A stretch of 64,000 nt of DNA from Neisseria musculi. GTDB lineage: Bacteria; Pseudomonadota; Gammaproteobacteria; Burkholderiales; Neisseriaceae. Under the pieces are notes generated by a model. The model saw nothing but the letters and a program-made list of their open reading frames with translations, made no database searches and had not been told where the DNA came from. The stretch spans positions 1-64,000 of the forward strand of contig NZ_CP060414.2 of NCBI RefSeq assembly GCF_014297595.2, given 5' to 3'. The first letter of the stretch is position 1; each line of letters begins with the position of its first letter. Below, piece by piece: positions 37,634-48,041 of the stretch. The position numbers and the translations under genes were made by a program.

Positions 37634-38290
37634 GGCGGAGCCTTTTGATATTCGGTACGCCCGAGATTATGCGGCATGATGTTTTTAAATCAAGCGGAAG
37701 TGCGCGGGGTTTGTGTGAAAAATATTTGTTTGGATATGAATCGGATGATTGTGTGCGGTAAAAAGAGAGTTTCAGATAGCCCGATTTCTTCTATTTAAGG
37801 TGCGGCAGGACAAAGCTTGGCGGGTGCCGCCGCCCGCCACAGCGCGCTTGAAAGTATGCAGCCCAAAGCAGGCGGGGAGGTGTCCCGGCTGCCGAACCTG
37901 CCGGCCGGATCCGGCACGGGCGGAGAAACCGGCAGTGCACGGAGATATACAGCCACGGGGGCTGGGAGGGAGGCATCATCAACCTGCCAGCGGCGCCGGT
38001 CGTCTGAAACGGGTCGGGCAGCAGCATCGGTACGGTTTGCCGGCTCTTAGCGGGCTGGGTTGTCTGCCGTTTGTCCGCAAAGGCGGCGGGTTGCCGTTTT
38101 ACCCGATGGGGTACACGAAAAGACCAACGCTGCCATACCTGTACCCCCGGTTTTTGGCGGACGGGAGAAGCTGTTTTATGGGTGAAAAGACGGCCGGCTC
38201 ATTATCAAACCGACTGATTTACTTAGGTATTTTTGAGTCTAGCCATGATTTTTAACCAGATGAAATACTACCGATAAGGCGGCTCAATTT
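37634..38290. other. Gene-free stretch after metF
   Basis: A GC-rich patch (37800-38150) lies within AT-rich flanks. It has short frames but no recognisable protein, and one imperfect uptake core (GTCGTCTGAAA near 37999). It may be eroded coding DNA. Confidence 0.4.
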
Positions 38291-38485
38291 TCAGACTGCA
38301 ACTGTGGCTTGGGTTTGGACGATTGACAGCGTTTCAGGCATCGGCTCATAAACAATTAAATCCCACGGGGCAATTTCGTGGTCTATATCCAAATCAAAAC
38401 CGTGCATGGATGGGATTTTGGCGTGGGTAACGATTTGAGGGTGGAGATCAAAATCGAAACAGCTCAATGTTTCTTTGATAGCCAT
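38291..38485 (-). CDS. Hypothetical 64-residue protein
   Basis: An acidic frame begins MAIKETLSCFDFDLHPQIVT and ends LSIVQTQATVAV. Composition looks protein-like (HGFDLDIDHEIAPWDLIVYE), but I recognise no family. It is adjacent to an IS3-family remnant and may be the tail of a truncated gene. Confidence 0.3.
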   Translation of the reverse strand: MAIKETLSCFDFDLHPQIVTHAKIPSMHGFDLDIDHEIAPWDLIVYEPMPETLSIVQTQATVAV

Positions 38486-38539
38486 ACGCGCTGTTTTTAT
38501 CAAGAAGTGGCATTCTGAACTGCATCCAAAGTTAGACAG

Positions 38540-38760
38540 CTTAATCAAGCGGTTTTCAAGGGCTGAATCCTGTACTATACAGGGCTCAGTCCTTTTAATT
38601 TCAGCTTGGTTCTGTCGTGGTGGTAATAATGAATATACTCATGCAAAGCTGCTTTCAACTCGGCAGCGGAAGCATTCCACTTTGAAATACGCAGGCTTTT
38701 TTTAACGTGCCGGAGAAGCTTTCCACGGCCGCATTGCCCAAACAGTTTCCTTGCGCGACA
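38540..38760 (-). pseudogene. IS3-family (IS150-like) OrfB, C-terminal remnant
   Basis: The minus strand gives KCVARKLFGQCG in one frame, then ISKWNASAAELKAALHEYIH, YYHHDRTKLKLKGLSPV and QYRIQ. This is the classical end of IS150-type transposases, with the last DDE glutamate region damaged by a frameshift. The N-terminal half of a similar OrfB lies at 39223-39700, so one element may have been split by the IS110 fragment and repeat between them. Confidence 0.75.
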
Positions 38761-38789
38761 TGTTTTGCACCGGTTTGCATTTGCCCGAT

Positions 38790-39058
38790 TCAATTTGGTA
38801 ATCCCGCGCCCATACCGATCCGAACACAGTATCGGCTTTTCAGACGGCAAAAGCCAGGCACGGGCAGCCCTATACATGCCCGCATCGGCCGCCTACCGCA
38901 TGAACGCCTTTCCCGCCTTTATCGGCCGTCTGAAAGCCGGGAAAAAACCGCCGAAACTCATCATTGTTGCAATTATGAGAAAGCTGGTAACCATCGCTTT
39001 CTACATTTTGAAAAAACAAACGGAATACGACAAAACCCGTTACGGATTAACAACATAA
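38790..39058 (+). pseudogene. IS110-family transposase, C-terminal remnant
   Basis: The plus strand reads IGFSDGKSQARAALYMPASA, AYRMNAFPAFIGRLKAGKK and PPKLIIVAIMRKLVTIAFYI. These match the final helix-rich part of IS110 recombinases (RxALYMxxLxAxRxNP ... RLxxxGKxxKxAxxAxMRKLL). The N-terminal RuvC-like domain is absent. Confidence 0.65.
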
Positions 39059-39081
39059 ATTAACAATACCAAACAGAAAAA

Positions 39082-39143
39082 TGCCCCGCAAAAGCAGGGC
39101 ACGGCTTGGTTGTTGCCGAAAGAATACATCAACGGCATTGACA
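39082..39143 (+). repeat. Short dispersed repeat (copy 2)
   Basis: It contains ATGCCCCGCAAAAGCAGGGC, then ACGGCTTGGTTGTT and GAATACATCAACGGCATTGA. It matches the inverted copy at 34939-34990. Confidence 0.55.
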
Positions 39144-39222
39144 CTTTCACACACTATCTTGATTGCTTAAACGCTTCTTTCAATATTTTCCCGACCGAAT
39201 CGACAACGCCGGGTTGTAGGAT

Positions 39223-39700
39223 TCAGCAACCGATGATTTCTCCGTTAAACCAGCCCGTCAGCGGCAACAGTTGCGCTTTTCCCCACCGGCATCGAATCCG
39301 GCAACCGATGATTGCCTTGTTGAACCAATCCATCAGCGGAGAAAGATACAACTTTTCTCCCGCATTATTGAGCTCCGTGGCAGCCCTTACCCGTTTCCCA
39401 TTTGGCTTTTCCGCCTTGAAACGGCGTTGCAGGATAGCGGCGCAACGTTGCCGGCCTCTTTCGAACGGACGATGGACGGCATTGGCACCGCCGTACCGCC
39501 GCCCCGGCCCGACACCGCCTTCAGACGGCTGATTGTCTTGTGGTTGGCCAACATCCCTGCATAGCGGATTGCCGCCGTTATCCTGCGGCAGCCGCAGCGT
39601 CCTTTGTGTTGCCGGCAAGCCGCACGGATATGCCGTTTCAAACCGGCATATTGGTCTTCTGCCGAATGCGCTGCCGGTTGGCAGCAGAAGGCAGTAGCAT
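39223..39700 (-). pseudogene. IS3-family OrfB, N-terminal/middle remnant
   Basis: Frames on the minus strand give RHIRAACRQHKGRCGCRRIT, AAIRYAGMLANHKTISRLKA, then QRRFKAEKPNGKRVRAATEL and EKLYLSPLMDWFNKAIIGC. These are the HTH_21 and first rve-core parts of IS3-family OrfB. The first catalytic Asp region (TDVTEL in relatives) reads AATEL. The tail segment is duplicated within the remnant (PLMDWFNKAIIGC and PLTGWFNGEIIGC). Confidence 0.72.
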
Positions 39701-40255
39701 GTACCGCGCCCCGAATCTTCCCCGGCGCCGTCTGAGCAGCCGTGGCTGCGGAAGATACTACGCGGCTGCCCCGTCATCTCCAAAGCCGTTTCAAAGGATA
39801 GTCCTGCCTTAATCCTGAGACGACTCGGCATCTTTCTGCCGCGCTTCGTTCTTCCCGGATTCAGACATCGGGCTGTTTTCAGACGGCCTTTGCCCGCGGT
39901 ATCGGGCGGTTGTCGGGCCGGTATGGAATCCGCCGGCCGGGGCGCGTCCCTTTGGGGATACCCCTTCATTTCTGACCATGACATGGCGTTCATCTTGAGA
40001 TTCAAAGGGTTGCAATCCAAAGGGCAGTCGGAGATGCCTGGCTTTTTTAACGGTTTCAGGTTGTTTGATCTTTTTTACAGATTTTCCGTCCTGCACATCT
40101 TGGCCAGTTTGGTTTCTCCACAGGCTGCCCGCCTTTCGGGCTGGGATTCAAACCGTCAAGGTACCACCGCAAACAGGAACAGGCCGTCTGAAAATCTTTT
40201 GCTTTCCGGCAACTGTTTTCAGACGGCCTTTCCGTGCCCGGCATTCAAACAGGTG
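39701..40255. other. Gene-free stretch before glmS
   Basis: No supportable gene; possibly decayed OrfA of the adjacent IS3-type element. Uptake sequences occur near 39877-39890. An inverted pair at about 40180-40230 is suitably placed to terminate glmS. Confidence 0.4.
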
Positions 40256-42094
40256 TTATTCTACCGTTACCGATTTGGCCAGGTTGCGTGGTTTGTCGAC
40301 ATCGGTGCCGCGTGCGAGGGCGGCGTGGTAGGACAATAACTGCACGGGAATGGTGTGTACGATGGGCGACAATACGCCGACATGGCGCGGGGTGCGGATA
40401 ACGTGTATGCCTTTGCCTTCGTTGAAGTGGCTGTCGAGGTCGGTAAACACAAACAGTTCGCCGCCGCGTGCGCCTACTTCCTGCATATTGGCTTTCACTT
40501 TGTCCAGCAGGCTGTCGTTGGGGGCAATCACCACCACGGGCATGTTTTCGTCCACCAGTGCCAGCGGGCCGTGTTTCAGTTCGCCGGCAGGGTAGGCTTC
40601 TGCGTGGATATAGGTGATCTCTTTCAGTTTCAGCGCGCCTTCGAGGGCAATCGGGTAGTGGATGCCGCGTCCGAGAAACAGTGCGCTGGTTTTTTGGGCG
40701 AACTTTTGTGCCCAGGCGGCGATTTGCGGCTCGAGGTTCATCACATGTTGGATGCTGCCGGGCAGTTGGCGCAGTTCTTCGATGTAGGCGTGTGCCTGTT
40801 CGCTGCTCACTAGGCCGCGCATTTTGCCGAGGGTAACGGCCAGGCCGAATAATACGACAAGTTGGGTGGTGAAGGCTTTGGTGGATGCTACGCCGATTTC
40901 GGCACCGGCGCGGGTGTAGAGCACCAGTTTGCTTTCGCGGGGCAGGGCGGATTCCATCACGTTGCAGATAGAAAGGCTGTGTTTGTGGCCGAGCGATTGG
41001 GCGTATTTCAGTGCTTCCATGGTGTCGAGCGTTTCGCCGGACTGGGAAATGGTGATAACCAGTTGTTTGGGGTTGGCGATAACGTCGCGGTAGCGGTATT
41101 CGCTGGCGATTTCTACATCGGTCGGCACTTTGGCGATGCTCTCCAGCCAGTATTTGGCGGTGAGGGCGGAGTAGTATGAGGTGCCGCAGGCGAGGATTTT
41201 GATGCTGTCGGTATCGTTGAACACTTCGCGGGCGCGGCTGCCGAAGTTTTCCGGCTCGAAGCCGCCTTCCAGAAACACTTCGGCGGTGTCGGCGATGGCG
41301 CGGGGCTGTTCGTGGATTTCTTTCTGCATGAAGTGGCTGTAGGGACCCAGTTCGAGCGAGGCCAGCGAAAGCTCGGACACTTTCACTTTGCGTTGGGCGG
41401 GGTTGCCGGTTTTGTCGATCAGTTTTTCAATGCCGCCGGCGCGCAGCAGGGCGATGTCGCCGTCTTCCAGATAGGCGATGTTGCGGGTGAAGGCAATAAC
41501 GGCGGAAACATCGGAGGCGATAAAGGTTTCGTTGTCGCCCAGTGCAACCAGCAGCGGGCAGCCCATGCGGGCAACCACCATTTCATCGGGGTTGTCTTGC
41601 GCAATCACGGCGATGGCGTAGGCACCGTGAAAGTTTTGGGTGGCTGATTGGACGGCTTCAAACAGGTTGCCGCCGTTTTGGCCGTATTCGTGTTTGATGC
41701 TGTGGGCGATGACTTCGGTGTCGGTTTGCGACTCGAATTCATAGCCCAAAGCCTGCAGGCGGGCGCGCTCGCTTTCAAAGTTTTCGATGATGCCGTTGTG
41801 TACCACTGCAATCAGGCCGCCTGAAATATGCGGGTGGGCGTTGGGCTCGGTTACGCCGCCGTGGGTGGCCCAGCGGGTGTGACCGATGCCGATATGGCCG
41901 AACAGCCCTTTGGCTTTGGCAGCATCTTCCATCAGCTGCACGCGTCCGACACGGCGCACGCGTTTGATTTTTCCGCTGCTGAACACGGCGATGCCTGATG
42001 AGTCGTAGCCCCGGTATTCCAAGCGTTTGAGGCCGTCGGTTAAAAAGTCCACAACATTGTGGTCGGCGCGGATGGCGCCCACGATACCGCACAT
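40256..42094 (-). CDS. glmS: Glutamine-fructose-6-phosphate aminotransferase
   Basis: The 612-residue enzyme makes glucosamine-6-phosphate for peptidoglycan and LOS. The N-terminal glutaminase starts [13 protein letters not shown] with catalytic Cys2 and has [18 protein letters not shown]. Two SIS domains follow, with [20 protein letters not shown] and [15 protein letters not shown], and the end LAKSVTVE is typical. glmU follows in the opposite map direction on the same strand, 195 bases upstream, so both genes serve UDP-GlcNAc synthesis. Confidence 0.98.
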   Translation of the reverse strand: MCGIVGAIRADHNVVDFLTDGLKRLEYRGYDSSGIAVFSSGKIKRVRRVGRVQLMEDAAKAKGLFGHIGIGHTRWATHGGVTEPNAHPHISGGLIAVVHNGIIENFESERARLQALGYEFESQTDTEVIAHSIKHEYGQNGGNLFEAVQSATQNFHGAYAIAVIAQDNPDEMVVARMGCPLLVALGDNETFIASDVSAVIAFTRNIAYLEDGDIALLRAGGIEKLIDKTGNPAQRKVKVSELSLASLELGPYSHFMQKEIHEQPRAIADTAEVFLEGGFEPENFGSRAREVFNDTDSIKILACGTSYYSALTAKYWLESIAKVPTDVEIASEYRYRDVIANPKQLVITISQSGETLDTMEALKYAQSLGHKHSLSICNVMESALPRESKLVLYTRAGAEIGVASTKAFTTQLVVLFGLAVTLGKMRGLVSSEQAHAYIEELRQLPGSIQHVMNLEPQIAAWAQKFAQKTSALFLGRGIHYPIALEGALKLKEITYIHAEAYPAGELKHGPLALVDENMPVVVIAPNDSLLDKVKANMQEVGARGGELFVFTDLDSHFNEGKGIHVIRTPRHVGVLSPIVHTIPVQLLSYHAALARGTDVDKPRNLAKSVTVE

Positions 42095-42231
42095 ATTAAG
42101 TTCCTTAGTATCCAGAGGGTTGGGGAAAATCAGGCCGGCAGGCTTTCAGACGGCCTGAGTGGGAAAAACGGGCAGTGCAGGTGTCAGCCTGCGGTTTGTA
42201 TGGTTTTCATAGGTTAAGTGATGGGCATCAT

Positions 42232-42275
42232 GTTTTCAGACGGCCGGCCCCACACCGGCAGGCCGTCTGAAAACG
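42232..42275 (-). terminator. Uptake-sequence inverted pair after glmU
   Basis: TTTTCAGACGGCCGGCC and CAGGCCGTCTGAAAAC flank a short GC-rich loop just beyond the glmU stop codon, between glmU and glmS. Confidence 0.6.
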
Positions 42276-42289
42276 GCGGCAGAAACGGT

Positions 42290-43660
42290 TTACTGCTTTC
42301 TTTCTTTCTCAGGCCGTACCCAGCCTTCGATGATGGTTTGGCGCGCGCGCGCGAGCACAAGGGTGTTGTCTTCACAGTTTTTCGTGATGGTACTGCCGCC
42401 GCCGATGGTTACTTTGTTGCCCAGCGATACGGGGGCGACCAGCACCACATTGGAGCCGATGCGCACATCGTCACCAATTAGGGTTTTGTGTTTGTTGACC
42501 CCATCGTAGTTGGCGGTGATGGTGCCCGCGCCGATGTTGGTTTGGCTGCCGATTTCGGCATCGCCCAGATAGGTGAGGTGGTTGGCTTTGCTGCCCCTGC
42601 CCATCGCGGTGTTTTTCACTTCGACAAAGTTGCCGATGTGTACTTCGTCTGCCAGTTTGGCGCCGGGGCGCAGGCGTGCGTAGGGGCCGATGCGGGCGTT
42701 GCTGCCCACTTCGCAGCCCTCCAGGTGCGAAAACGGGGCAATTTTGCTGCCTGCAGCGATTTTGGCGTTGTTAATCACGCAGTTGGCGCCGATTTCCACC
42801 CCGTCTCCCAGTTCTACCTCGCCTTCGATAACCACGTTTGCATCGATAACCACGTCTTGCCCGTGTTTCAGACGGCCTCTCAAATCGAAGCGGGCGGGGT
42901 CGCGCAGGGTAACGCCGGCGGTGAGCAGCGCTTGCGCCTGGTTGGTTTGGAAAATGCGCTCCAACTCGGCCAGTTGCGCTTTATTATTCACGCCTGCGGC
43001 CAAATAAGAAGCCGCCACCTGCACGGGGTGTACGGCGATGCCGTCTGAATTGGCTGCTGCAATCAGGTCGGTCAGATAATATTCTCCCTGCGCGTTGTTG
43101 CTGCCCAAACCGTTAAGCCAGCCGGCGAGTTTGGCGTTGGGCAGCACCAAAATGCCGGTGTTGGTTTCTTTCACGGCTTTTTGGGCGGCATCGGCATCTT
43201 TTTCTTCGACAACTGCCACCACTTTGCCGCCTTCGCGGATGATGCGGCCGTAGCCTGCGGGGTTGTCGGGCATATCGGTGAGCAGGCCGACTTCGCTGCC
43301 GGCCGCTTCGAGCAGGGCTTCAAGCGTGGCGGTGTCGGTGAGCGGCACGTCGCCGTAGAGCACCAGCGTGCGGCCTTCCGAGGGCAGGTGTGGCAAAGCC
43401 GTTTTCACCGCGTGGCCGGTGCCCAGCTGCTCGGTTTGTTCTACCCAGTTTACGTTGCGCTTTACTTTTTCGCGCACCATTTCTTTGCCGTGGCCGATAA
43501 CCACATGGATACCCTGCGGGTTGAGGCCGAGGGCGGTGTCGATAACGCGCGCCAGCATCGGCTCGCCGCCGATTTCGTGCAACACTTTGGGCATTTTGGA
43601 ATACATGCGCGTTCCTTTGCCCGCAGCGAGAATAACAACATGGAGGGGGGATTGGCTCAT
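42290..43660 (-). CDS. glmU: GlmU uridyltransferase / acetyltransferase
   Basis: The 456-residue bifunctional enzyme makes UDP-GlcNAc. The N-terminal pyrophosphorylase has [20 protein letters not shown] and [15 protein letters not shown]. The C-terminal left-handed beta-helix contains hexapeptide repeats ([19 protein letters not shown]) and the acetyltransferase segment [20 protein letters not shown]. The length matches the family. Confidence 0.98.
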   Translation of the reverse strand: MSQSPLHVVILAAGKGTRMYSKMPKVLHEIGGEPMLARVIDTALGLNPQGIHVVIGHGKEMVREKVKRNVNWVEQTEQLGTGHAVKTALPHLPSEGRTLVLYGDVPLTDTATLEALLEAAGSEVGLLTDMPDNPAGYGRIIREGGKVVAVVEEKDADAAQKAVKETNTGILVLPNAKLAGWLNGLGSNNAQGEYYLTDLIAAANSDGIAVHPVQVAASYLAAGVNNKAQLAELERIFQTNQAQALLTAGVTLRDPARFDLRGRLKHGQDVVIDANVVIEGEVELGDGVEIGANCVINNAKIAAGSKIAPFSHLEGCEVGSNARIGPYARLRPGAKLADEVHIGNFVEVKNTAMGRGSKANHLTYLGDAEIGSQTNIGAGTITANYDGVNKHKTLIGDDVRIGSNVVLVAPVSLGNKVTIGGGSTITKNCEDNTLVLARARQTIIEGWVRPEKERKQ

Positions 43661-43885
43661 GGTGCGGCCTTGTCTTTCATCATGTTTATGGGGTTGGAGT
43701 GTATGGATTGGCCGTCTGAAAACCTGTGTCCGGTTCTATAGCGGATTTCCGTTGTCTTCGTTACGGCGTTGCCGCGTCTTGAGCCGCTGTCTGCGGTTTG
43801 CTGCCCGGCGGCAGTGGCAGTGAAGCGGATTCAAAATACGGTTTCATACGGCCGATACCTAATAAATTAAATGGTTGGTGTGTGT

Positions 43886-44185
43886 TTATTGCGCCATATC
43901 GGGCGCAGCGCCGTCTGCGGGCTGGGCTTCGGGCTGGCCGCTGCCGGGTTTCTGCCAATGGGTGCCGCGCACGTTATGGCCGGCGGCATCGGAAGTTACC
44001 GCGCGCTGCTCGGGGCGGAACTGGTTGTAGCGCATATTGCGCGAATAAGTGCCGTCTTGATACACAACGGGGGTGCCGGCTTGGTATTTTTGGCGCAGCG
44101 CGGTGCGGCCTTCGGCGTTTTGGTAGGTTTCCCAAGAGCAGCCTGCCAGCGCGGCGAGAGCGGCTAAAATGGCGGTATAACGCAT
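43886..44185 (-). CDS. Small hypothetical lipoprotein
   Basis: The 99-residue protein has a signal peptide with lipobox LAGC (Cys16) and a mature part rich in Gln, Tyr and Arg (YQDGTYSRNMRYNQFRPEQR). The C-terminus is Pro/Ala/Gln-rich and disordered. I recognise no domain. It lies between glmU and a HAD phosphatase on the same strand and may be cotranscribed with them. Confidence 0.7.
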   Translation of the reverse strand: MRYTAILAALAALAGCSWETYQNAEGRTALRQKYQAGTPVVYQDGTYSRNMRYNQFRPEQRAVTSDAAGHNVRGTHWQKPGSGQPEAQPADGAAPDMAQ

Positions 44186-44241
44186 GATTTATCCTTAAAT
44201 TTTTAAAAATATCGGGCGGGTAAGACGGGGTGTTATTTTAA

Positions 44242-44916
44242 TCAAATTGTTGTTTCGTTCATAGTGGCATACTCCGCCGCCGCTGACCATCGGCGCAATG
44301 CGGCCATATCGGGGGCGGCGCAGTCTGCAAAGGGCGGGAGGCGGGAGCGGGCGCCGAACCAAACGGTTTTCATGCCCAAATTTTTGGCCGCCTGCAGATT
44401 GCCGGCGCTGTCGTCCACCATAATGCAGTGTCGGGGGAGGGCATGGAGTTTGCCGCAAACGGTTAAATAGGATTGCGGATGCGGTTTGCAGAATAAGCCG
44501 AAATCATCGATGCCGAACAGCGCATCGAAATGCTGTGCAATCCCCATAGCTTCAATCAGCGCGGCAACATAAAAAGAAGGCGCGTTGGAAAACACTGCTT
44601 TTCGACCTTTCAGACGGCCTAAAGTTTCAGCCGTCCCTTCCACCGGCACCAGCGCGGGCAGGATTTCGGGCAGGGGGTGGCTGTATTGTAAAAATTCGTT
44701 TACACACACTTCGGGATGGTGCAGCCGCAGCCCCGCCAATGTGGCACCGTAGCGGTGCCAGTAGTCCTGCCGCAAACGGCCTGCGGTTTGTTGGCTGAGA
44801 TTGAGCCTGCTGGCCAGATAGGCCGTCATGCGGCGGTTAATCAATGCAAAAATGCCCGCATCGGCGTGGTGCAGGGTGTTGTCGAGATCAAACAGCCATA
44901 CGGTTTGACAATTCAT
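44242..44916 (-). CDS. HAD-family phosphatase (pyrimidine 5'-nucleotidase type)
   Basis: The 224-residue protein has HAD motif I WLFDLDNTLHHAD, motif II AVFSNAP, a motif III lysine in GLFCKPHPQSY and motif IV IMVDDSAGNLQAA. The DNTL form and the NAPS motif II are typical of SDT1/YjjG-like nucleotidases. The substrate cannot be read from sequence. It diverges from thiB, with 49 bases between the starts. Confidence 0.85.
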   Translation of the reverse strand: MNCQTVWLFDLDNTLHHADAGIFALINRRMTAYLASRLNLSQQTAGRLRQDYWHRYGATLAGLRLHHPEVCVNEFLQYSHPLPEILPALVPVEGTAETLGRLKGRKAVFSNAPSFYVAALIEAMGIAQHFDALFGIDDFGLFCKPHPQSYLTVCGKLHALPRHCIMVDDSAGNLQAAKNLGMKTVWFGARSRLPPFADCAAPDMAALRRWSAAAEYATMNETTI

Positions 44917-44965
44917 GGTATTTAAAATATTTTACAGACCTGCTGCATTATACGGATATTGGAAA

Positions 44966-45976
44966 ATGAACAGACAACAGAAAATTTTAGCGGTTTTGGG
45001 CATTTGGCTTTGGGGAGTGCAGGCCTTCGCGCAAACCGAAGTGCGGCTGGCGGTGCACGGCTCGTTCAGCCTGCCTGAAGAAACCATTGCCAAGTTTGAG
45101 CGGGAAAACCGCGCCAAAGTGTCGGTTATCAAAGTGGGCAGCGGCAACGAGATGCTGAACAAGCTGATTTTGAGCCGTACCAAGCCGATTGCCGATGCGG
45201 TGTACGGGCTGGACAACGCCAATATTGCCAAAGCCGTGCAAAACGGCATCTTGGCCGAAAAACAGCCCGTTTCGGCGCCGGTAAACGTTTCCCTGCCGGG
45301 CGCGCTGGCGGTGGACTACGGTTATGTGGTGCTGAACTATGATAAAAAATGGTTCGGGCAAAACAAGCTGCCGCTGCCGCAGTCGCTGCAGGATTTGGCC
45401 AAACCTGCCTATAAAAATCTGCTGGTTACGCCCAATCCCGCAACTTCCAGCCCCGGCCTGTCGTTTCTGATGGCCAACATCGGCGGACTGGGCGAAGAGG
45501 CTGCCTTTAAATGGTGGGGTGAAATGCGCCGAAACGGCGTGAAAGTGGCAAAAAGCTGGAGCGATGCCTACAACACCGATTTCACCCGCAACGGCGGTTC
45601 GCGCCCGCTGATTGTGAGCTACGCCGCCAGCCCCGCTGCCGAAGTGCATTACGGTAAAGGCAAATACACCGAGCCGCCCACCGGCAACCTGTTTCTCAAA
45701 GGCGGCGTGTTCCGCCAGGTGGAGGGTGCAGCGGTGCTCAAAGGCGCAAAACAGCCCGCGCTGGCGGTGAAGCTGGTGTCTTACCTGCAAAGTGCCGATG
45801 TGCAGCAGGCTCTGCCGACCGAAATGTGGGTGTATCCGGCGGTGAAAGGCACGCCGCTGCCGAAAGTGTTCGAATTTGCCCAAACTCCGCCCAAGCATGA
45901 TGCGCCGGCTGCCAAAGAAATGGCGCAAAAGCAGAAACAATGGGTGGGCCGCTGGACGAGGGTGGTGTTGAAATAA
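44966..45976 (+). CDS. thiB: Thiamine ABC transporter substrate-binding protein
   Basis: The 336-residue periplasmic protein has an N-terminal signal peptide cleaved after about residue 22 (GVQAFAQ). The body has SVIKVGSGNEMLNKLILSR, ADAVYGLDNANIAKAV, VDYGYVVLNYDKKWF and TPNPATSSPGLSFLMA, all typical of TbpA/ThiB. The thiP and thiQ genes are not adjacent. The ATG at 44966 fits the signal peptide; the frame upstream is open but lacks one. Confidence 0.9.
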   Translation: MNRQQKILAVLGIWLWGVQAFAQTEVRLAVHGSFSLPEETIAKFERENRAKVSVIKVGSGNEMLNKLILSRTKPIADAVYGLDNANIAKAVQNGILAEKQPVSAPVNVSLPGALAVDYGYVVLNYDKKWFGQNKLPLPQSLQDLAKPAYKNLLVTPNPATSSPGLSFLMANIGGLGEEAAFKWWGEMRRNGVKVAKSWSDAYNTDFTRNGGSRPLIVSYAASPAAEVHYGKGKYTEPPTGNLFLKGGVFRQVEGAAVLKGAKQPALAVKLVSYLQSADVQQALPTEMWVYPAVKGTPLPKVFEFAQTPPKHDAPAAKEMAQKQKQWVGRWTRVVLK

Positions 45977-46140
45977 GCATAGCGAACCCGCTTTATTTCC
46001 GTTGTGCGGGCCGTGTCTCGGCTGGAAGGAAAGGGTTTGGTAAGCCGCTGACGCGGTAACACAGCAGGGTTCTTACTGTCTTGTCTGCGGTTTACCGCCT
46101 TGCGCTGAAAAGCGGGGCGGGTTTGCCGGACTCGATAAAA

Positions 46141-46170
46141 AGGCCGTCTGAAAACTTTTTCAGACGGCCT
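46141..46170. terminator. Shared terminator of thiB and fabF (uptake pair)
   Basis: AGGCCGTCTGAAAA and TTTTTCAGACGGCCT form a stem-loop between these convergent genes. Confidence 0.8.
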
Positions 46171-46202
46171 TATGATATTTCAACCTGTTTGCAGGCGGGA
46201 AA

Positions 46203-47450
46203 TCAGCCTGTGAACTTCTTAAACACCAAAGTGCCGTTGGTACCGCCGAATCCGAACGAGTTGGAAACCGCTACATCGATTTTCATATCGCGGGCTTCGT
46301 TGGCGCAGTAATCCAAATCGCAGCCGGCTTCGATATCCTGTTCGAAAATGTTGATGGTGGGCGGCGATTTTTGGTGGTGCACGGCCAACACGCTGTACAC
46401 GGCCTCTACGCCGCCGGCCGCGCCGAGCAGGTGGCCGGTCATGGATTTGGTGGAATTGACCACCACTTTGTAGGCATGGTCGCCCAAAGCCAGTTTCAGA
46501 GCGTTGGTTTCGTTGGCATCGCCCAACGGGGTGGAAGTGCCGTGCGCGTTGACATAATCCACATCATCGGGGTTCAGGCCGGCATCTTTAAGGGCGCGGG
46601 TAACGGCGATGGCGGGGCCTTCGACATTGGGTGCGGTGATGTGGTAGGCATCGGAACTCATGCCGAAGCCGACAATTTCGGCATAGATTCTGGCACCGCG
46701 TTTTTTGGCGTGTTCCAATTCTTCCAACACCAAAATGCCGGCACCTTCGCCGATAACGAAGCCGTCGCGGCCTTTGTCCCACGGGCGGGAGGCGGTGGCC
46801 GGATCATCGTTGCGGGTGGAGAGCGCCTTCATGGCGGCAAATCCGCCCACGCCCAAAGAGCAGATGGCTCCTTCGGCACCGCCGGCAATCATCACATCGG
46901 CATCGCCGTATTTGATCAGGCGGGCGGAGTCGCCGATGGAGTGCGCGCCGGTCGTGCAGGCGGAGACCATGCCGTAGCTGGGGCCGCGGTAGCCTTTGAG
47001 TATGGTAATGTGGCCGGCAATCAGGTTAATCAGCGAGCCGGGGATAAAAAACGGGTTGATTTTGCGCGCGCCGCTTTCCTGCAATACGGCACCGGTGGCT
47101 TCGATGCTGGGCAGACCGCCGATGCCGGAGCCGATATTGACGCCTATGCGGTCTTTATCCAAACCTTCGGTTTCGTCCAGCCCGGAGTCGGCAACGGCCT
47201 GCAGAGCGGCGGCGATGCCGTAATGGATAAAGGCATCCATGCGGCGGGCTTCTTTGGGGCTGATGTAGGCATTGATGTCGAAATCTTTGACTTCTCCTGC
47301 AACTTGGCTGCTGATGTCGGAGGCATCGAAGCGGGTGATGGTGCCGATGCCGCTGTTGCCGGCCAAAAGGTTGCTCCAAGCGGAGGCGGTATCGTTGCCG
47401 ACGGGCGATACCTGCCCCAAACCTGTGATAACGACTCTTCGCTGACTCAT
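46203..47450 (-). CDS. fabF: 3-oxoacyl-ACP synthase II
   Basis: The 415-residue elongating condensing enzyme begins [20 protein letters not shown]. It has the catalytic Cys in [11 protein letters not shown] and histidines in [14 protein letters not shown] and [13 protein letters not shown] longer in-frame start is rejected because family proteins begin at this ATG. acpP lies 153 bases upstream on the same strand, the usual pairing. Confidence 0.97.
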   Translation of the reverse strand: MSQRRVVITGLGQVSPVGNDTASAWSNLLAGNSGIGTITRFDASDISSQVAGEVKDFDINAYISPKEARRMDAFIHYGIAAALQAVADSGLDETEGLDKDRIGVNIGSGIGGLPSIEATGAVLQESGARKINPFFIPGSLINLIAGHITILKGYRGPSYGMVSACTTGAHSIGDSARLIKYGDADVMIAGGAEGAICSLGVGGFAAMKALSTRNDDPATASRPWDKGRDGFVIGEGAGILVLEELEHAKKRGARIYAEIVGFGMSSDAYHITAPNVEGPAIAVTRALKDAGLNPDDVDYVNAHGTSTPLGDANETNALKLALGDHAYKVVVNSTKSMTGHLLGAAGGVEAVYSVLAVHHQKSPPTINIFEQDIEAGCDLDYCANEARDMKIDVAVSNSFGFGGTNGTLVFKKFTG

Positions 47451-47603
47451 AATGTTCTCGCTGTTCCGGTTGGGCGGCCTGCGGCACGGTGGCGGGCAGG
47501 CCGTCTGAAATTTCGTTGTGGAGGGTTTGCAGGCCAAAAAGCCTCTGTCGGCAGGAAAACCCGCAGCAGAGGCTGATTCGGTATGGTTTAAGGCACTGCG
47601 CGT

Positions 47604-47840
47604 TTAGGCGGAGTGTGATTGGATATAGTCGATAGCCAGTTGCACGGTGGTGATTTTTTCGGCTTCTTCATCGGGGATTTCGCAGCCGAAAGCTTCTTCC
47701 AGTGCCATAACCAGCTCAACGGTGTCGAGTGAGTCGGCACCCAAGTCGTCTTGGAAAGAAGACTCGTTTTTCACTTCGGCTTCGTTTACACCCAGTTGTT
47801 CGGCAACAATTTTTTTAACTTGTTGTTCAATGTTTGACAT
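47604..47840 (-). CDS. acpP: Acyl carrier protein
   Basis: The 78-residue acidic protein carries the phosphopantetheine attachment Ser37 in [17 protein letters not shown]. It carries growing acyl chains for fatty-acid synthesis. A TACAAT-like -10 lies at 47905-47900 on the minus strand. It directly precedes fabF. Confidence 0.98.
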   Translation of the reverse strand: MSNIEQQVKKIVAEQLGVNEAEVKNESSFQDDLGADSLDTVELVMALEEAFGCEIPDEEAEKITTVQLAIDYIQSHSA

Positions 47841-48041
47841 ATCGGTCGGTCCTTAAATGCCTTATGGGGAAAGGCGGGTTTGAAAATAAACTCGGTCGGA
47901 TTGTACCGAATCTTTTTAGAGTTTTCTATCGAAAAATGCACAAAAAGCAGGCCGCCGAAGCGGCGCAGGGTTAGGCGGCATATTAGCATAGGCTGCTTTT
48001 TAACCACAATAGCCTTTTTATTTTGTTTTATTTTCAATTTG

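Noticed and set aside
40120-40180. GGTTTGAATCCC on the minus strand as a tRNA T-arm
   Set aside because: No matching acceptor, anticodon or D-arm stems can be drawn around it.
46371-47576. 401-residue frame on the plus strand
   Set aside because: It is the antisense shadow of fabF in GC-rich DNA (repeated GGxxxxG and FQF patterns) with no domain or ribosome site.
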